Positions 32,526-45,904 of a stretch of DNA of 64,000 nucleotides are shown piece by piece; positions within the stretch are counted from its first letter, which is position 1; the number at the start of each line of letters is the position of its first letter. The stretch spans positions 15,748,001-15,812,000 of the forward strand of contig JAYESD010000001.1 in the NCBI GenBank assembly GCA_036927565.1, written 5' to 3'. The notes beneath the pieces are model-generated. The model saw only the letters and a program-made list of their open reading frames with translations, made no database searches and was not told where the DNA came from. Source of the DNA: Tuctoria greenei. Lineage: Eukaryota > Streptophyta > Magnoliopsida > Poales > Poaceae. A program made the translations under genes and the position numbers.

Positions 32526-32944
32526 TTGATAGGCCTCGTAGTTCCCCTCTTCTTTTCCTTTTTGGTGTTTTGATGCCAAAGAGGGAGAGTTAGAGGGGGT
32601 AGTCTTGCACTCCTTAACGTAATATTTATGTCATTCTAATGTTTAAATTTGTGCAAGACTATATTTTGATTGTTTAATATCAATATGACCCTTTGAATGT
32701 CTATATTTTGATCATATTCATATTTAATATGTCTTGTCACAAATGTTGAGCACAACACGTAGGCACCCCAACATAACGCGTGTGTGTATGAAGGACTTAC
32801 TCAATCTTCTTTTCATGATGCTTTCATTAAGGGGGAGTCACTCATACGAGTCACTCATACACCCGCACTATATGAAAACCAAATTTTATACTCTTATATG
32901 TTGAAGACTTAATGTGTTGTCATCAATCACCAAAAAGGGGGAGA
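32526..32944 (+). other. S2 3' noncoding region and polypurine tract, copy B
   Basis: Same features as 22713-23131. The tract corresponding to 22767 reads CAAAGAGGGAGAG here; the final tract lies at 32932-32944. Confidence 0.7.
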
Positions 32945-32945
32945 T

Positions 32946-34590
32946 TGAAAGTGCATCTTGGATCCCCGTAGGTTTTGGATGATTAATGATGACAATTAAG
33001 TAACTAATGAGCTCAGTGATATTAAGCACAGGTGTGGACTCAAGTGAAATCACAAACACTCAAAAAGGAAAAGGATAAAAACGGCGGTGTTGACTCGAAA
33101 CGAAGAAACTTGGGTTTCTAGCGCGTCGAGTTTAGACTAGCCGTATATGTATGAGGATGTGTGCATAAAGTGCATTGAGATCAAGTTGGGAGCTCAAAGC
33201 GGTTTAGAGTTCAAAACCTATTGAAAGAAGAGTGTTAAAGTGGTCTGGCAGGAGAGGCCGGACTAGTGTGTGCTGGTGGCCGGACTAGTCCGCTCCTGGT
33301 CAGCCTAGTCCATTTTCAAGCGGACCAGGAGGGTCTGACTGACTTCAGAGTAGTCCGTAGTGGGACGGACTAGTCCGGGGTAGTCATGGAGTGGGTTTTC
33401 GGGACCATGTCCCAAAACCCCGGACTTGACCGTTTTAGTCCGGACCAAGAGGTCCTGACTAAGATCGGACTAGTCCACTCTGGAGGCGAACTAGTCTGTT
33501 TTGGTGAAAGTTGGGTGCTTTAGCGACTAAGTCTGGGAGGTCGGACTAGTCCGCCCTGGGGGCCGGACTAGTCCGTGGTCTCCAGACTAGTCCGTTTTCA
33601 CACGGAACAAAAGGTTCCGTGTGAGATCGGACTAGTCTGGTTTGGACCGGACTAGTTCGTTATGAAGTGACCGTTTGAATTTGATTTTGGCGGGTAGCGT
33701 GATGATTGCCGCACAGTGTGGCATTTGTCAGGGACGTCAGTGGTCCCAAAGGCCGGACTAGTCCAGGCCATAGGCCGGACTAGTCCGCCCATCTGCTGAG
33801 GTCAGCAGTATGGGCCTGGATCCTCTATAAATAGAGGACCCCCAGGTTCATTTGAATTCCAACGAAACCCTAGCGCCGCCACAACAAACTTTGAGCTTTC
33901 AAAAGCCTCCTTCTTGCCTACTTTCCCTAAAAAAAAACTAATTCTTGTGTTGATTAGGGTTTGGTGAGGTGAAGAAGAGGAAGAACACCGCTCTTTGGCT
34001 CTCAGTTTGATCTCTTGCACTTGTTGAATCTTTGTGATCTGTGGCTTGAGTTGTTCTTTGTGATTTGGGATCATATTTGTGGTGGGAGCCTCAGATTGTG
34101 AGAAGCCCCAACGAATCTTTTATTCACCCTTGTGATAGTGGAGAACCGGTTTGGCCCTAGTGGCAAACTCGGTGAGGGAAGAGTTGTTGAACCCAGTCCT
34201 TCGTTAACTCCTCAACGGGGATGTAGATTCCTATGTGGGATCGAACCTCAAGATAAAATCCTTGTGTCCCTTGTCTACTTCACATTCATTTATTGCATAT
34301 CGCTTCTAGGGTTAGCTTTATTGTTTTTCGTTCATTGTTTTTCATCTCACCATGATCCTTAGCTTCATACTTGCTCTATAACTTGTTAAGGTTCACTAAA
34401 TCATTCTAACACATCTCGCATCACAAAAATCCAACTAAAACTTGTTAGAAACCTCTTTTAGTTTTTCCCTGCATGTGGACCGGATTAGTCCGCCCCTAGA
34501 CCGGACTAGTCCGCCCCCTAGGCGCTGATTTCGTTTTATTGAGTCATTTCAAGTCGATTAGCCTATTCACCCCCCTCTAGGCAATTTTCA
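32946..34590 (+). repeat. S2 3' LTR (copy B, 1645 bp)
   Basis: Duplicate of 23133-24779, with palindromes at about 33255-33790 and 34480-34515 and both promoter hairpins. Followed by AGAAG at 34591-34595. Confidence 0.92.
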
Positions 34591-35836
34591 AGAAGCCTAC
34601 GTCCCCGGTGAGGAGTCCACAAAAGACCAGGTCTCTTTCAACCCTACCCTCACCAAGCCACCACAAAGGCTGGCTTGTTGTTCCATTAAATCACGAGGTG
34701 AATACAACTATTCTTGGGGCAACACACAATGTGAGGCTCCCACAATCACAGAGCGAGAAAAGAGGTCAAATGACAACTCAAATCGACCCAAATCAACATC
34801 TAAAATTTAGAGAATCAACCAAGAGCTCAAAGAACGATCAACTCCTTATCTCATCTCTCACAAATCCCAAAAACCCTCAAGAATTGCTCTTAGAGCTCAA
34901 ATATGTGAAAGAGGAAGGCTTTGGAAGGCTCTTGGAAGGCTATGACGGTGCTAGGGATCAAGAGATGGAAAAGTAAAGCCGGGAGATCCTTTTTTATAAG
35001 GGTCTCGACACTTAGCCATGACCTCTAGAAAAAGTGTGGACTACTCCGACCTGAGACTACAAACTAGTCAGGCCAGAGGGGCCACTTACGTCACTCTTGA
35101 CCAACCACAAAAGTCCCTGCCACCTTTTGAATTCAAACAGTCACAAAACCACAGACTAGTATGTCCAAAAATGGACTAGTCCGGTCTCACTCAGAAACTC
35201 CTTTTCTAGGTGAGGGCGGACTAGTCCGACCCTCTAGGATAAAAAATTCTGGCCGTCAAGGACGAACAAGACCGACCTGCCAGGACTTAGTCCCTGAAGC
35301 CAACTCAAAACTCCAAACAGACTAGTCTGACCCATAATGGACTATTCCAATCTCACACATTATCTCTTGGTCCGTGCAAAAACAGACAAATCTACTAGGG
35401 CGGACTAGTCCAGCCCCAGGGCGGACTACTTCAATCTTTCAGGACATAGCGCCAGAAAGACTCAGACACACTCACCACAAACTAGCCCGTTCCCAAATGG
35501 AAAAGTCCAAGCTCACATAGAAACTCTTGGTCCGCCTAACATCAGATCAGTCCGATGTGGCCAGACTAGTCCGACCTTCCAGCCCAGAGAAGTCCGGCCT
35601 TATCCTTAAGGCTGCCTCGACTCGTCTCTCCAACTAAACCTCAACACACTATGTGATCTTAGGTGATTCTCAAACACTTGACTTGTTGTAAACTTTCTAC
35701 CACAAGGCTAAACTCGACACAATGAATTTTAAACCCTAAAATCTACTCTTCGAGTTTTTTGATGCCTTTTTGCTCTTTTTCTTCGTTTGAGTGTTTCCAA
35801 TTCCGTTCCACTTTCAATCACCTGTACTTTCACTCA
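34591..35836 (-). repeat. S1 5' LTR, segment 2 (copy B)
   Basis: Duplicate of 24780-26025, ending in ACTCA at 35832-35836. Palindrome array at about 35035-35610; several copies carry point changes relative to copy A. Confidence 0.9.
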
Positions 35837-37610
35837 TGTAGGATCAAAGATCACGTGTAAAGCTACCAGAGGGGGGGGTGAATGGTAGATTAAAACTTTT
35901 CAGCGAAAGCAACGAAAACACCACTCGGCAGAAAACGGATCTGTTAAAGAAACTGTGTGTGCGACTAATCTAAATGTGTTTAACTGTGAAAAATCTAGTA
36001 TAGATTGTAGCGAATGAAGTTACAAAGAATTCACAACAAGAATCATGAAAATCCGTCGAGAGAAACTCAAGTCACAATCGAAAGATCGAACAAAGGTCAA
36101 TCTGTCCTACCCGAGAAAAACAGTTCTAGAACACTGCAAAGAAACTCGTGTAGATCAGGAACCACAAATCCAATGACTGTGAAATTTTGATAGATGAGAG
36201 AAAATTTAAGTTGTGAAGACAACCAAAAAAGAATCACGTCAATCGGATCTGTAAAACTGGAGTTATGATAAAACCACCAAAGAAAGGTAGTGCTGTGCAG
36301 AAACTCGACGATAAAAACATGTTTAGAACAAGTCGGACGAACAAGGCACAAAAGTTCCTTTAAACTACTAATTTTATTCAATAGAACACAAGAGGAACAG
36401 CCCCAAAGTCTTCTAGCATGGTCTCTGGCCTCCCTTGCTTATATAACCAGCCCTTAGGCCAATCCAAACCTAACTAGGACTCTAATCCTACTCAGTTCAT
36501 GAATTGAAACTTTCCATAACTGCTCAAGACTCTTCTATACGCAGATAGAAGCAATCATAAGACTTCCAAACACTTAGGAACATATCCCACATTCCTAAAC
36601 CAACTCAAATTCATAAACCACACGAAATCCTAACATAACCAGCTCAAAACATTCCATATTTGAGTCAAACATGACTCAACCGCAGCCTGAGTCCATAACC
36701 TATTCGGTTGGACCTTTGTGACCAATTCATTACATCCACATCTCTTCATCACGCCTCGAAACCATGTAACCACATCCATGCACTCCTTGCACACGTGCAA
36801 ACATCTTCCAACAACGTCCACGATACCTTCATATGCATTGTTCTTGATTCAAACATGCTGTGCAACCTCCCGATCAACTCAACCACAATTCCTCCCGAAC
36901 TTGGTTGTTGAACCTCATATTCTCCCTAAGACTAGTTCAGTGGATTCCGTCACCAGCCATGTCTTGAACTAAAGCAACACCTGCACATGAATAAACAACC
37001 AATACTCCCGAGCACAAGTCCTCAACTTGACTCTCGTTAGTTTCGAAACTACAACATCTTACGTGAGCACCTCATATAAGCATGTTGCAAAACCACAGTA
37101 AAACGTATCAACCATATCAACCAAAACGCACCAAAAACATAGCAAATGAATACTAAGCAAACTTTCCAACAATGTAAAGCAAGTTCGAAACATTTCACAG
37201 TAAAAGCAGGAACATTGCAATCAAGCTCCGAATCTTGCCAAAGCTAACCGAAGCTTGAGATGGAGCTTACCAAAGCTAGTACAACCTAGCGCCGGAGCTT
37301 ACAAAAGATAGTACAACCTAGCACCGGAGCTAGAGAAACATGTCAGAGCTAACCAACATAAGTCGGACCTAGCAAAACATATCGAGAATAACAAAGACAT
37401 GCCGGAGCTAAAGACAAAGCTCACCGGAGCTACCCAAAAACATGTTGGACCTTGATAAAGCAAGTTGGACCTATTGTCGGACCTTGCAGAAGCTCAGAGC
37501 TAGAGTCAGACCTTGCTAAAAAGGGTGTTTTGACAGAATTTTAGAACTTATATCATCAAAGCCGATGTATTCAGTACAAGCCAATGTATTCAGCACACAT
37601 AGGTCTCACA
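35837..37610 (-). repeat. S5 3' LTR (copy B, 1774 bp)
   Basis: Duplicate of 26026-27797. Directly followed by the 63 bp deletion that removed the LTR-adjacent polypurine tract. Confidence 0.92.
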
Positions 37611-38556
37611 ATCTAACTTTGAAAACAATTTCTCCCCCTTTGGCAACACCACATAAACAATTTTTTCTTTTGAGAAAAACCATGCCAAAAACACTTGTGA
37701 ATATGTGCAATGTGTAATCAATTTTTCCCCCTTGCATACTTCTCTTAAAAAATCATATATTTTCTCTTCCCCTTTGACAATGTATTCAACAAGGTTCAAA
37801 AGAGAAATTTTAATTGTTATGCGCATATTATAACATATACATATAAAACAAAGCTCATCCAAGTCATATTATCAAGAAACTTACACTATCACATCAATGA
37901 AATACATAAAGTAGTGTAAGCCATGCTAGAGATCAAGTGTAATTTTCAATTTTAGCAAGTCATGATCTCACAAACTTAACTCTTTCAAAACCTGATAGCA
38001 TGACACTTGTTGCTGCATTTTATTATTTTTCAAAGCACAAATTTAGATCATATGATATATGCAAGAGATTATATGCGCATCTGCCTTATTCTAACCAACC
38101 AAGCTAAGCCTATGTCATTTGACAATCAGAAGCTTAAGGACATGGTTTTAGTCATACACAACTTCTTCCAAGTTCATATCTAAGTGCAATGATAAGCCAT
38201 CTCAAAAAAAGAAGTGCGATACATGCATATTCTCTTTATATTTTCTTAATTTATTTTTGTTCATAAAAACTCAACATGTGAGTTGATTACTTGATTAATT
38301 CTTTATGATTAAAAGCACTTGTGAGCATGCAACAAGTTCAAAACAGCAAGAAAGTTCAACCATGACCAGATTTAGTGTAAGTAATTATTCCAATTAATAG
38401 ACATGGCAAAAACTACAAAATGTATAACACGAGTAATGTAGTAAGAACTTTTAGCATGTAAAAGGAATCACAAAGTCATATATGTATGAAATAATATGCT
38501 CATATTATTTTAATTTCAGATTCACACATAGACTTCTCAAGTTTCAAAACTCCCCC
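37611..38556 (-). other. S5 3' noncoding region, copy B, primary polypurine tract deleted
   Basis: Corresponds to 27798-28807, but only ATCT remains between the LTR and AACTTTG, so copy B lacks the bases equivalent to 27802-27864. An internal tract near 37632-37642 remains. No gene seen. Confidence 0.75.
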
Positions 38557-41500
38557 TCAATGTAAGCCATGAGGATGCATAACCCCTATTTCACCTATGA
38601 ATGAAACAAAAACGAGTGAAATCCAAAGGTTTTGTAAAAATGTCAGCCAATTGTTGTTCGATATCTACATGGTGAAGCACAATGTTTCCTTTTTCAACAT
38701 TATCATGGATAAAGTGACACCTAATGTCAATGTTCTTAGTTCTAGAATGTAGCACGAGGTTTTTAGCAATGTAAATGGCACTAGTGTTATCACAAAATAG
38801 CGGAACACTATCTAGATCAACCCCATAGTCCTTAAGTGTTTGAACAATCCAAAGAATTTGTGAGCAAGCACTAGCAGTAGCTACATATTCAGATTCAGCT
38901 GTGGATTTTGCAACTGAGTTTTGTTTTCTAGAGGACCAAGCAACAAGTGAATTACCAAGAAAATGACAAGCACTAAAGTACTTTTCTTATCAATCCTACA
39001 ACCCCCAAAATCAGCATCCGAAAAAGCTTTCAAAGTTACGGTTGGGGAAGAAGGAAGAAAAATGCCAAATTCTTGAGTTTCATGTAAGTACCTGAGAATC
39101 CTTTTGACGGCTTGACGATGTGAAGCACGTGGGGAGGCTTGAAACCGTGCACAAAGACATACGCTGAACTGTATGTCTGGTCTTGATGCCGTGAGGTACA
39201 TAAGTGATCCGATCATGCTTCTATATTCTTTTTGATCCACGGGTTCACCATCTTCATCAAGTTCAAGTGTTGTTGCTATTCCCATTGGTGTCCGAAGAGG
39301 CTTGCTTTTGAAGCGCCTTAGGAGGTTTTTTGTATACTTCATTTGATGCACAAAGGTACCCTCCTTGGTTTGCTTGATTTGCAGCCCCCCAAAAGTATGT
39401 GAGTTCTCCCATCATACTCATCTCAAATTCCGAACTCATCATAGCTGAAAACTTGGACACAAGATCATGAGAAGCACAACCAAAGATAATATCATCCACA
39501 TATACTTGAACGAATAATGAGTCATTGCCATGCTAAGGCACAAAAAGAGTTTTATCAACCTTGCCCATGGTAAACCCCTTTTCAGCTAAGAATTATTTTA
39601 ACCTATCATACCATGCTCTAGGGGCTTGTTTGAAACTGTACAAGGCTTTGGACAGTTTGTAAACATGATTAGGAAAATCTGGATTTTTAAAACCCGATGG
39701 TTGTTTGACATAAACCTCCTCATCTATGTAGCCATTAAGAAAAGCACTTTTAACATCCATTTGATATAGCTTAAAACCTTTAGATGCAGCAAAAGCTAAC
39801 AAAATTCTTATGGCTTCTAATCTAGCAACAGGAGCAAAAGTTTCATCAAAATCTAGATCTTCAACTTGAGTGAAACCTTGAGCAACCAACCTGCCTTATT
39901 CCTAACCACAACCTCATCCTCACTTTGTTTATTTTTAAACACCCATTTAGTTCCTATTAAAGTGTGACCTTGAGGTGGAGGTACAAGTTTCCAAACATTA
40001 TTTCTTTCAAAATTTTCTAATTCTTCTTGCATGGCAATAATCCAGGATTCATTAGTGAGTGCGTGTGATATATCTTTGGGTTCAAAAGAAGCGACAAAAG
40101 CAGAATGAGCATGAGAGTGTGGATCGCAAAATCTGGACCGTGTGACTCGTTCGGGCAAGCTTCCAATAATTTGTTGTGGAGGATGACTTTTGAGAACTCG
40201 GAGGGGAGTGAACACTTCACAAGATTCTTCTTCTTCTTCATGTTCATCAAAAATCAATGATCTTGTGACTTGAGGAGGATCTGGACCAGCAATGGTGGTC
40301 GTCGGTGCTTGCTGTGAATCAAAATTAAGAACTGGATTAATGTCATTAGCTGCTGAATTTTCGGGCAGCAGCTCCACCTCTTCTTCATCTTCAACAAAAA
40401 TGCTCTCCCCCTGCGAATATGGATCCGGACCTACAATGTTTGAGCTAGTACCTGGGCTAGCTTCATCAAAAGACACCTCACAAGTCTCCACAAATTTTTT
40501 AGTGTCAAGTAAAAGCACACGGTAGCCTCTAGTATGAGATGGATAACCAAGAAACATGCCAGCAATGGATCTAGGTTCAAATTTATCAAGATTACCATGT
40601 TTCTTAACAAAGCATTTGCAACCAAAGACCCGAAAGTGTATAACACTAGGCCTATGTTCAAACCAGAGCTCATATGGTGTTTTACCTAGCTTAGAATGCA
40701 AGAAAACACGATTTGAGACATAACAAGCGGTTGCAATCGCATCAGCCCAAAATTTCCTGGGAGTTTGATATTCATCAAGCATAGTCCTAGCCATCTCAAC
40801 TAAGGTTCTGTTCTTTCTTTCTACAACACCGTTTTGTTGAGGTACATATGGTGAAGAAAATTGATGATCTATTCCATTTTCAGCACAAAAGTGATCAAAA
40901 GATTGATTTTTAAATTCGGTCCCGTTATCACTTCTAATTGCTTTTAAAGATCCTAGGTGATCAATTGATAATCTAAGAAATAAAGTTCTAAAGTGACTAA
41001 AAGCTTCATTCTTAGATGCCATAAAGTAAACCCAAGAGTATCTAGAATAATCATAAACAATTACAAGAACATACCATTTACCTCCGAAGGATTGAACACA
41101 TGAAGGTCCTACTGTGTCAAGGTGCAAAAGTTGACCCGATTCAGTTGTCATGATCATTATGAGAGGAGTATGTGAACCTGCAACCATCTTAGCATGTCTA
41201 CAAGAAGAGCACATAATTTATTTGTCCCCTTTAAGCTTAGGCAACCCACGTATGCGATCAAGAGCACTAACACATGTTAAATGATCAAAGCCAACGTGAC
41301 CAAGTCTACGATGCCAAAAATATAAGTCCTTTGAATCATTAGCAACTAGACACCTATGCTTAGACGAAGACATATCAAAATTAGCTTTAAAAACTCTTCC
41401 AAACTGAGACATGTTAAAAATATGCTCACTATTTGAATTTACAACTTTGCAACAATTTTTAATGAAAATAATTTCCAGATTTTCATCTAGAAGTTGTGAA

Positions 41501-41750
41501 ACAGAAAGCAAGTTGTATTTCAAATTTTTAACAAGTGCGACATCCTTCAAAGTGTAGCGATCATTTACTCTAACCGAACCCTTAGCAATTATAGGATTTG
41601 AAGAATTATCGGCAAAAGTAACATTCTCTACACATGACACAAAAGAGAGAGAGGAGAACCATTCTTTGTTACCGGTCATGTGGCGTGAGCAACTTGAATC
41701 CACAATCCAAATGTTCTCCTTCCTCAAGCGTGTAACTTACATAGAAGCAC
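38557..41750 (-). pseudogene. pol: pol of S5 (copy B): protease-integrase-RT-RNase H, broken
   Basis: Protease near 41710 reads VDSSCSRHMTG where the family has DSG. Integrase: HRRLGH...CSSCRHAKM zinc-binding part, HLDTVGP, RSDNGTEF, NGVVERKNRTL. RT: GTKWVFKNKQ, then a frameshift at about 39889 (one base lost relative to copy A in RNKARLVAQGF), QMDVKSAFLNG, AWYDRLK-stop, VYVDDIIFG, frameshift. RNase H: SDADFGG, frameshift, TKHIDIRCHF (in other copy) to MHPHGLH-stop at 38557-38559. The integrase triad is visible, but the protein is interrupted many times. Confidence 0.9.
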
Positions 41751-41759
41751 AATACGTTG

Positions 41760-44019
41760 ATGACTCTTTACTGGGGTTAGTCAAAAGGCATTTAGGAATC
41801 CAGTACTGAGTCACACGACGTGCAACAGGAAAAACACGCAAAAGTTACGACAAAACAGTATGTTTATGAGCCAAAATTTGAGGATTTTTGTACCCAACTA
41901 CTGACCTATGAGGTTTTGCATGTATAGCACGAAAAATAGTAGGTTTGGGAGCAAACTTTGTATGTTTTCGACTCATTACAGCAGTTTGCATGTTCCTATC
42001 ATTCGGTTTAGCATATGCAACAAATTTTGCATGAAAGTTATAAGATCTAGCAATCATTCTTTTCTTTTTCTGTTGTTTAGCTAGTATATAACAAAAATCT
42101 ATGACATGACCATCTCTACCACAGCAGGTACAATGAAATTTAGCTTTGTGTTCATGTCTAGATGAGCAAGCAATATTTTTAATTGAAACCGAATGAGACA
42201 ACACTCCTCTAGATTTGAAAACCACTTATTTTTGTTTAGGAACTGTTTGAATCAAACCACTTCCTAGTGACTTTACAATTTTAGGTGCATGTGTCTTAGC
42301 ATGAGCATGAGAATCAAAACCTAAACCAGTTTTATCATTGCAAGACTTTGAAGAATTCAGCGGCAAGTTTAGGTTCTTATTCCCATTACAAAACCGATCT
42401 AATGTCCTATGCATATCATCAAGTTTATTGGACAGATCAAGGCAATTTTCACATGAAGTTTTTCTTTTTAATTTTCAATTGGAACAATATTTAACTTCAT
42501 GAGAACGTAAAGAATTGTTCAATATAGAAATTTCGTTCATAGCATCTTGTAGTTTCTTATCAAGATCATCACAAGCAGAACAATGCAATAGATTGTAGAA
42601 CAACTAGCATTTTTCAAGTTTTTATCATTAAGTGCAGCAAGCTCTCTGTTCTTTTCAATTTCTAACTCAAGTTTATCAAGTGTGGAGGTGTGCACACTTC
42701 TTAATGAGGACAATTGTTCATATATTAAATCACATGAGGGACATGCATCATCACTAGGAATCAAAGTTTTAAAACGGTTGATTTTAGATTCTAGTGATTC
42801 AATTTTAGCAGCACTATCCCTAAGCTTTTTGTCCTTTTTTCTTAACTATAATAGTGGCACGAGAAATAGTATCACCCATTTCTTCGCAAGTAGTACATAC
42901 CTCTTCATTGTCGCTGTTGTGTTCTACATCCTCCATACTTGATCTTGATTTGCCCGCCATGAAGCACAAGTTTGCCATATCATCTTCATCTTCATCACTT
43001 CCAATGTCCACGTCGTTTGAGCCAAGATCCTGGAGTGCAGAGATAAAACTGCTCACCAATTGACGTCCTATAAAACCCTTCTTTTTCTTCTTATCGTTTG
43101 TAGAGGAGTGCTTCGTCCTTGTTTGCTTTTCAGCCTGGGAAGTAGGAACTGAAAGGTTAGGGCAATCTGAACGAAAATGTCCTATCTTACCACATTCGAA
43201 ACATCGTTGAGGTCCGGAGCTTCCTCTCATTCTAGTTCTCATATTTTGCAATGCTTTTGAGAACCTAGTAGATAGAAGTACTAGCTCCTCCTCTGGAAAC
43301 TCCTCAATCTGTTCAAGCGTTAGAGAGGACAACAAAGCAAGTGTACCACAAGATGAAGATTGGCTGGAGCTAGGCATATCATGTTGAGAAACAAATGCAA
43401 GAGACGTGTTGGGGTTATTACGTGAAATTATATCAATTTCATGAGTTTTAAATTTAGAATAAAGAACATCTAATGTAAGTGTACTCATGACAGTAGATTC
43501 ACGAATGGATGTGACTTTCATCTCCCAAATGGACATGTCTAATGCACTTAGTAATTGCCTAGCATTTTCAGCATCTGAAAAATTAACATTGACACTATGC
43601 AAGTTGCTGAGAATTTTGTTAAAAAAAGCAAAGAAATCGTCAATTGACTCACCGGGTTGCATCTCAAAACACATGTATTCCTTTTTGAACATATCTTGTT
43701 TTACCTACTTTATCGTGTTAGATCCTTCATGGTAGTCGCAAAGTGCTTTCCATACATTGTATGCAGATCGTAGGTGTGCAACACAGTCGAATTCGCTTTG
43801 AGTTAATCCTTGTATGATCAAGTTCCGAGCCTTGTTGTTGTTGTCAACATCTCTTAGATTTTTAGCTGTAACTTGATCGTTTGACGGAACTTCATATGGT
43901 TTGTACACCTTCTCCCATATTGCGAAGCCTTGTGCTTGGATGAAGGTTTCCATATGTGCCTTCCAAACCTGGAAATCAATACCACTAAAGACACAAGGTT
44001 TTGCGGAGTATTTCTCCAT
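41760..44019 (-). pseudogene. gag: gag of S5, broken
   Basis: Starts at the ATG at 44019 (MEKYSAKPCVFSG), about 50 bp after the primer site. A TAG after GSNTIK (about 43700) interrupts it. Next come MFKKEYMCFEMQPGESID and the zinc knuckle CFECGKIGHFRSDC at about 43190. After a frame break near 42820, a coiled-coil part (42764-42540) and a second CX2CX4HX4C motif, CTCCGRDGHVIDFC, at about 42090-42130 follow, then a WIPKCLLTNP-like end before the protease. Two zinc knuckles and a long post-knuckle region fit Sirevirus gag. At least three breaks are visible. Confidence 0.85.
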
Positions 44020-44067
44020 GATGATTAGTCAAAAACACGTGCAAATCATAAATATTAGAGCACTGTG

Positions 44068-44081
44068 GCTCTGATACCAAT
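44068..44081 (-). promoter_or_regulatory. primer binding site of S5
   Basis: In sense ATTGGTATCAGAGC directly after the LTR end TCGTACA. Met-tRNA type. Confidence 0.9.
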
Positions 44082-45904
44082 TGTACGATCGAAGAGCACG
44101 TGTAAAACTACCAGAGGGGGGTTGTGAATGGTAGATTAAAACTTTTCAGCGGAAGCAACAAAAACACCACTCGACAGAAAACAAATCTATTAAAGAAACC
44201 GTGTGTGCGACTAATCCAAATGCGTTCAACTGTGACAAATATAGTATAGATTGTAGAGAATCAATTTATGAAGACGTCACAATAAGAATCACAAAAATCC
44301 ATCGAGAGAAACTCAAGTTACAATTGAAAGATCAAACAAAGGTCAATCTGTCCTACCCAAGAAAAACAGTTCTGAAACACTGCAAAGAAACTCGTGTAGA
44401 TCAGAAACCACAAATCCAATGACCGTGAAATTTGATAGATGATAGAAAATTTAAATTGTCAAGACAACCCAAAAAGAATCACGTCAATTGAATCTGTAAA
44501 CTCGAGTTATGATAAAACCACCAAAGAAAGGTAGTGCTGTGCGGAAACTCGACAAGAAAAACTTGTCTGGAACAAGTCGGACGAACAAAACACAAAAGTT
44601 CCTTTCAACTACAAATTTTATTCAATAGAACACAAGAGGGACAGCCCCAAAGTCATCTACCACGAGCTCTGGCCTCCCTTGCTTATATAACCAGCCCTTA
44701 GGCCAATCCAAATCTAACTAGGACTCTAATCCTACTCAGTTCACGAATCGAAACTTTCCATAACTAGACTCTTCTATACGCAGATAGAAGCAATCTTAAG
44801 ACTTACAAACACCTTAGGAACATATCCCACATTCCTAAACCAACTCAAATTCGTGACCCACACGAAATCCTAACATAACCAACTCAAAACATTCCATATT
44901 TGAGTCAAACACGACCCAGTTGCAGCCTGAGTCCATAACCTAGTCGGTTGGACCTTTCAAACCAATTCTTTATATCGACATCTCTTCATCACGCCTCGGA
45001 ACCATGTAGCCACGTCCATGCACTCCTTGCACACGTGCAAACATCTTCTAACGACGTCCACAATACTTTCATATGCATTGTTCTTGATTCAAACATGCTG
45101 CGCAACCTCCCGATCAACTCAACCACAATTCCTCCCGAACTTGGTTGTTGAACCTCATCTTCTCCCTGAGACTAGTTCAATGGATCCCGTCACCAGTTAT
45201 GTCTTGAACTCAAGCAACACCTGCACATGAATAAACAACCAATACTTCTGAGCACAAGTCCTCGACTTGACTCGTGTTAGTTCCGAAACTACAACATCTT
45301 ATGCGGGCACCTCTCATAAGCATGTTGCAAAATCACAGTAAAATGATATCAGACATATCAACCAAAACGCACCAAAAACTTAGCAAATTAATACTAAGGA
45401 AACTTTCCAACAATGTAAAGAAAGTTCAAAACATTTCGCAGTAAAAGCAGAAACATTGCGATCAAGCTTCGAATCTTGCCAAAGCTAACCGGAGCTAGCG
45501 CCGGAGCTTACCAAAGCTAGTACAACTTAGCACCGGAGCTTACCAAAGCTAGTACAACCTAGCACCGGAGCTTACCAAAGCTAGTACAACCTAGCACCGA
45601 AGCTAGAAAAACATGTCATAGCTAACCAACATAAGTCGAACCTAGCAAAACATATCAGAGCGTAACAAAGACATGCCGGAGCTATCAAAGACATGTCAAA
45701 GCTAAAGACAAAGCTCACTGGAGCTACCCAAAAACATGTTGGACCTTGACAAAGCAAGTCGAACCTATTGTCGGACCTTGTAGAAGCTCAGAGCTAGAGT
45801 CGGACCTTGCTAAAAAGGGTGTTTTGGCAGAAATTTAGAACTTATATCATCAAAGCCAATGTATTCTGTACAAGCCAATGTATTCAGCACACATAAGTCT
45901 CACA
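44082..45904 (-). repeat. S5 5' LTR (1823 bp)
   Basis: In sense from TGTGAGACTTATGTG (45904) to GATCGTACA (44082). It carries three units of the 32 bp minisatellite and several short indels relative to the 3' LTR copies. Followed outside by TSD ACTCA. Confidence 0.92.
45497..45592. repeat. 32 bp minisatellite in S5 5' LTR
   Basis: Three head-to-tail units beginning AGC[A/G]CCGGAGCTTACC and ending GTACAAC[C/T]T, followed by a partial fourth. The 3' LTR copies have about two. Confidence 0.85.

Larger units (their letters stand above)
31290..41031. repeat. Tandem duplication, copy B (about 9.7 kb)
   Basis: Collinear with 21481-31282, shorter mainly by a 63 bp deletion (absent between 37614 and 37615). 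At its right edge the S5 integrase continues uninterrupted into the rest of pol, so B joins the original right flank while A joins the original left flank. Confidence 0.92.
26026..45904 (-). mobile_element. S5: second Sirevirus subfamily element, containing the duplication
   Basis: LTR termini are TGTGAGACC...CGTACA / CCTACA in sense. Perfect TSD ACTCA (26021-26025 and 45905-45909). Minus-strand order: 5' LTR 44082-45904, primer site, gag, protease, integrase, RT, RNase H, 3' LTR. The 3' half is present twice because of the tandem duplication; the intervening 31290-35836 is duplicated S2/S1 sequence rather than S5. RT/RNase H residues (ASPRASHRQAVKRILRYL, TKHIDIRCHF) resemble Sirevirus/Maximus elements. 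No env-like ORF and no CGGACTAGTCCG arrays are seen in this element. Confidence 0.9.
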
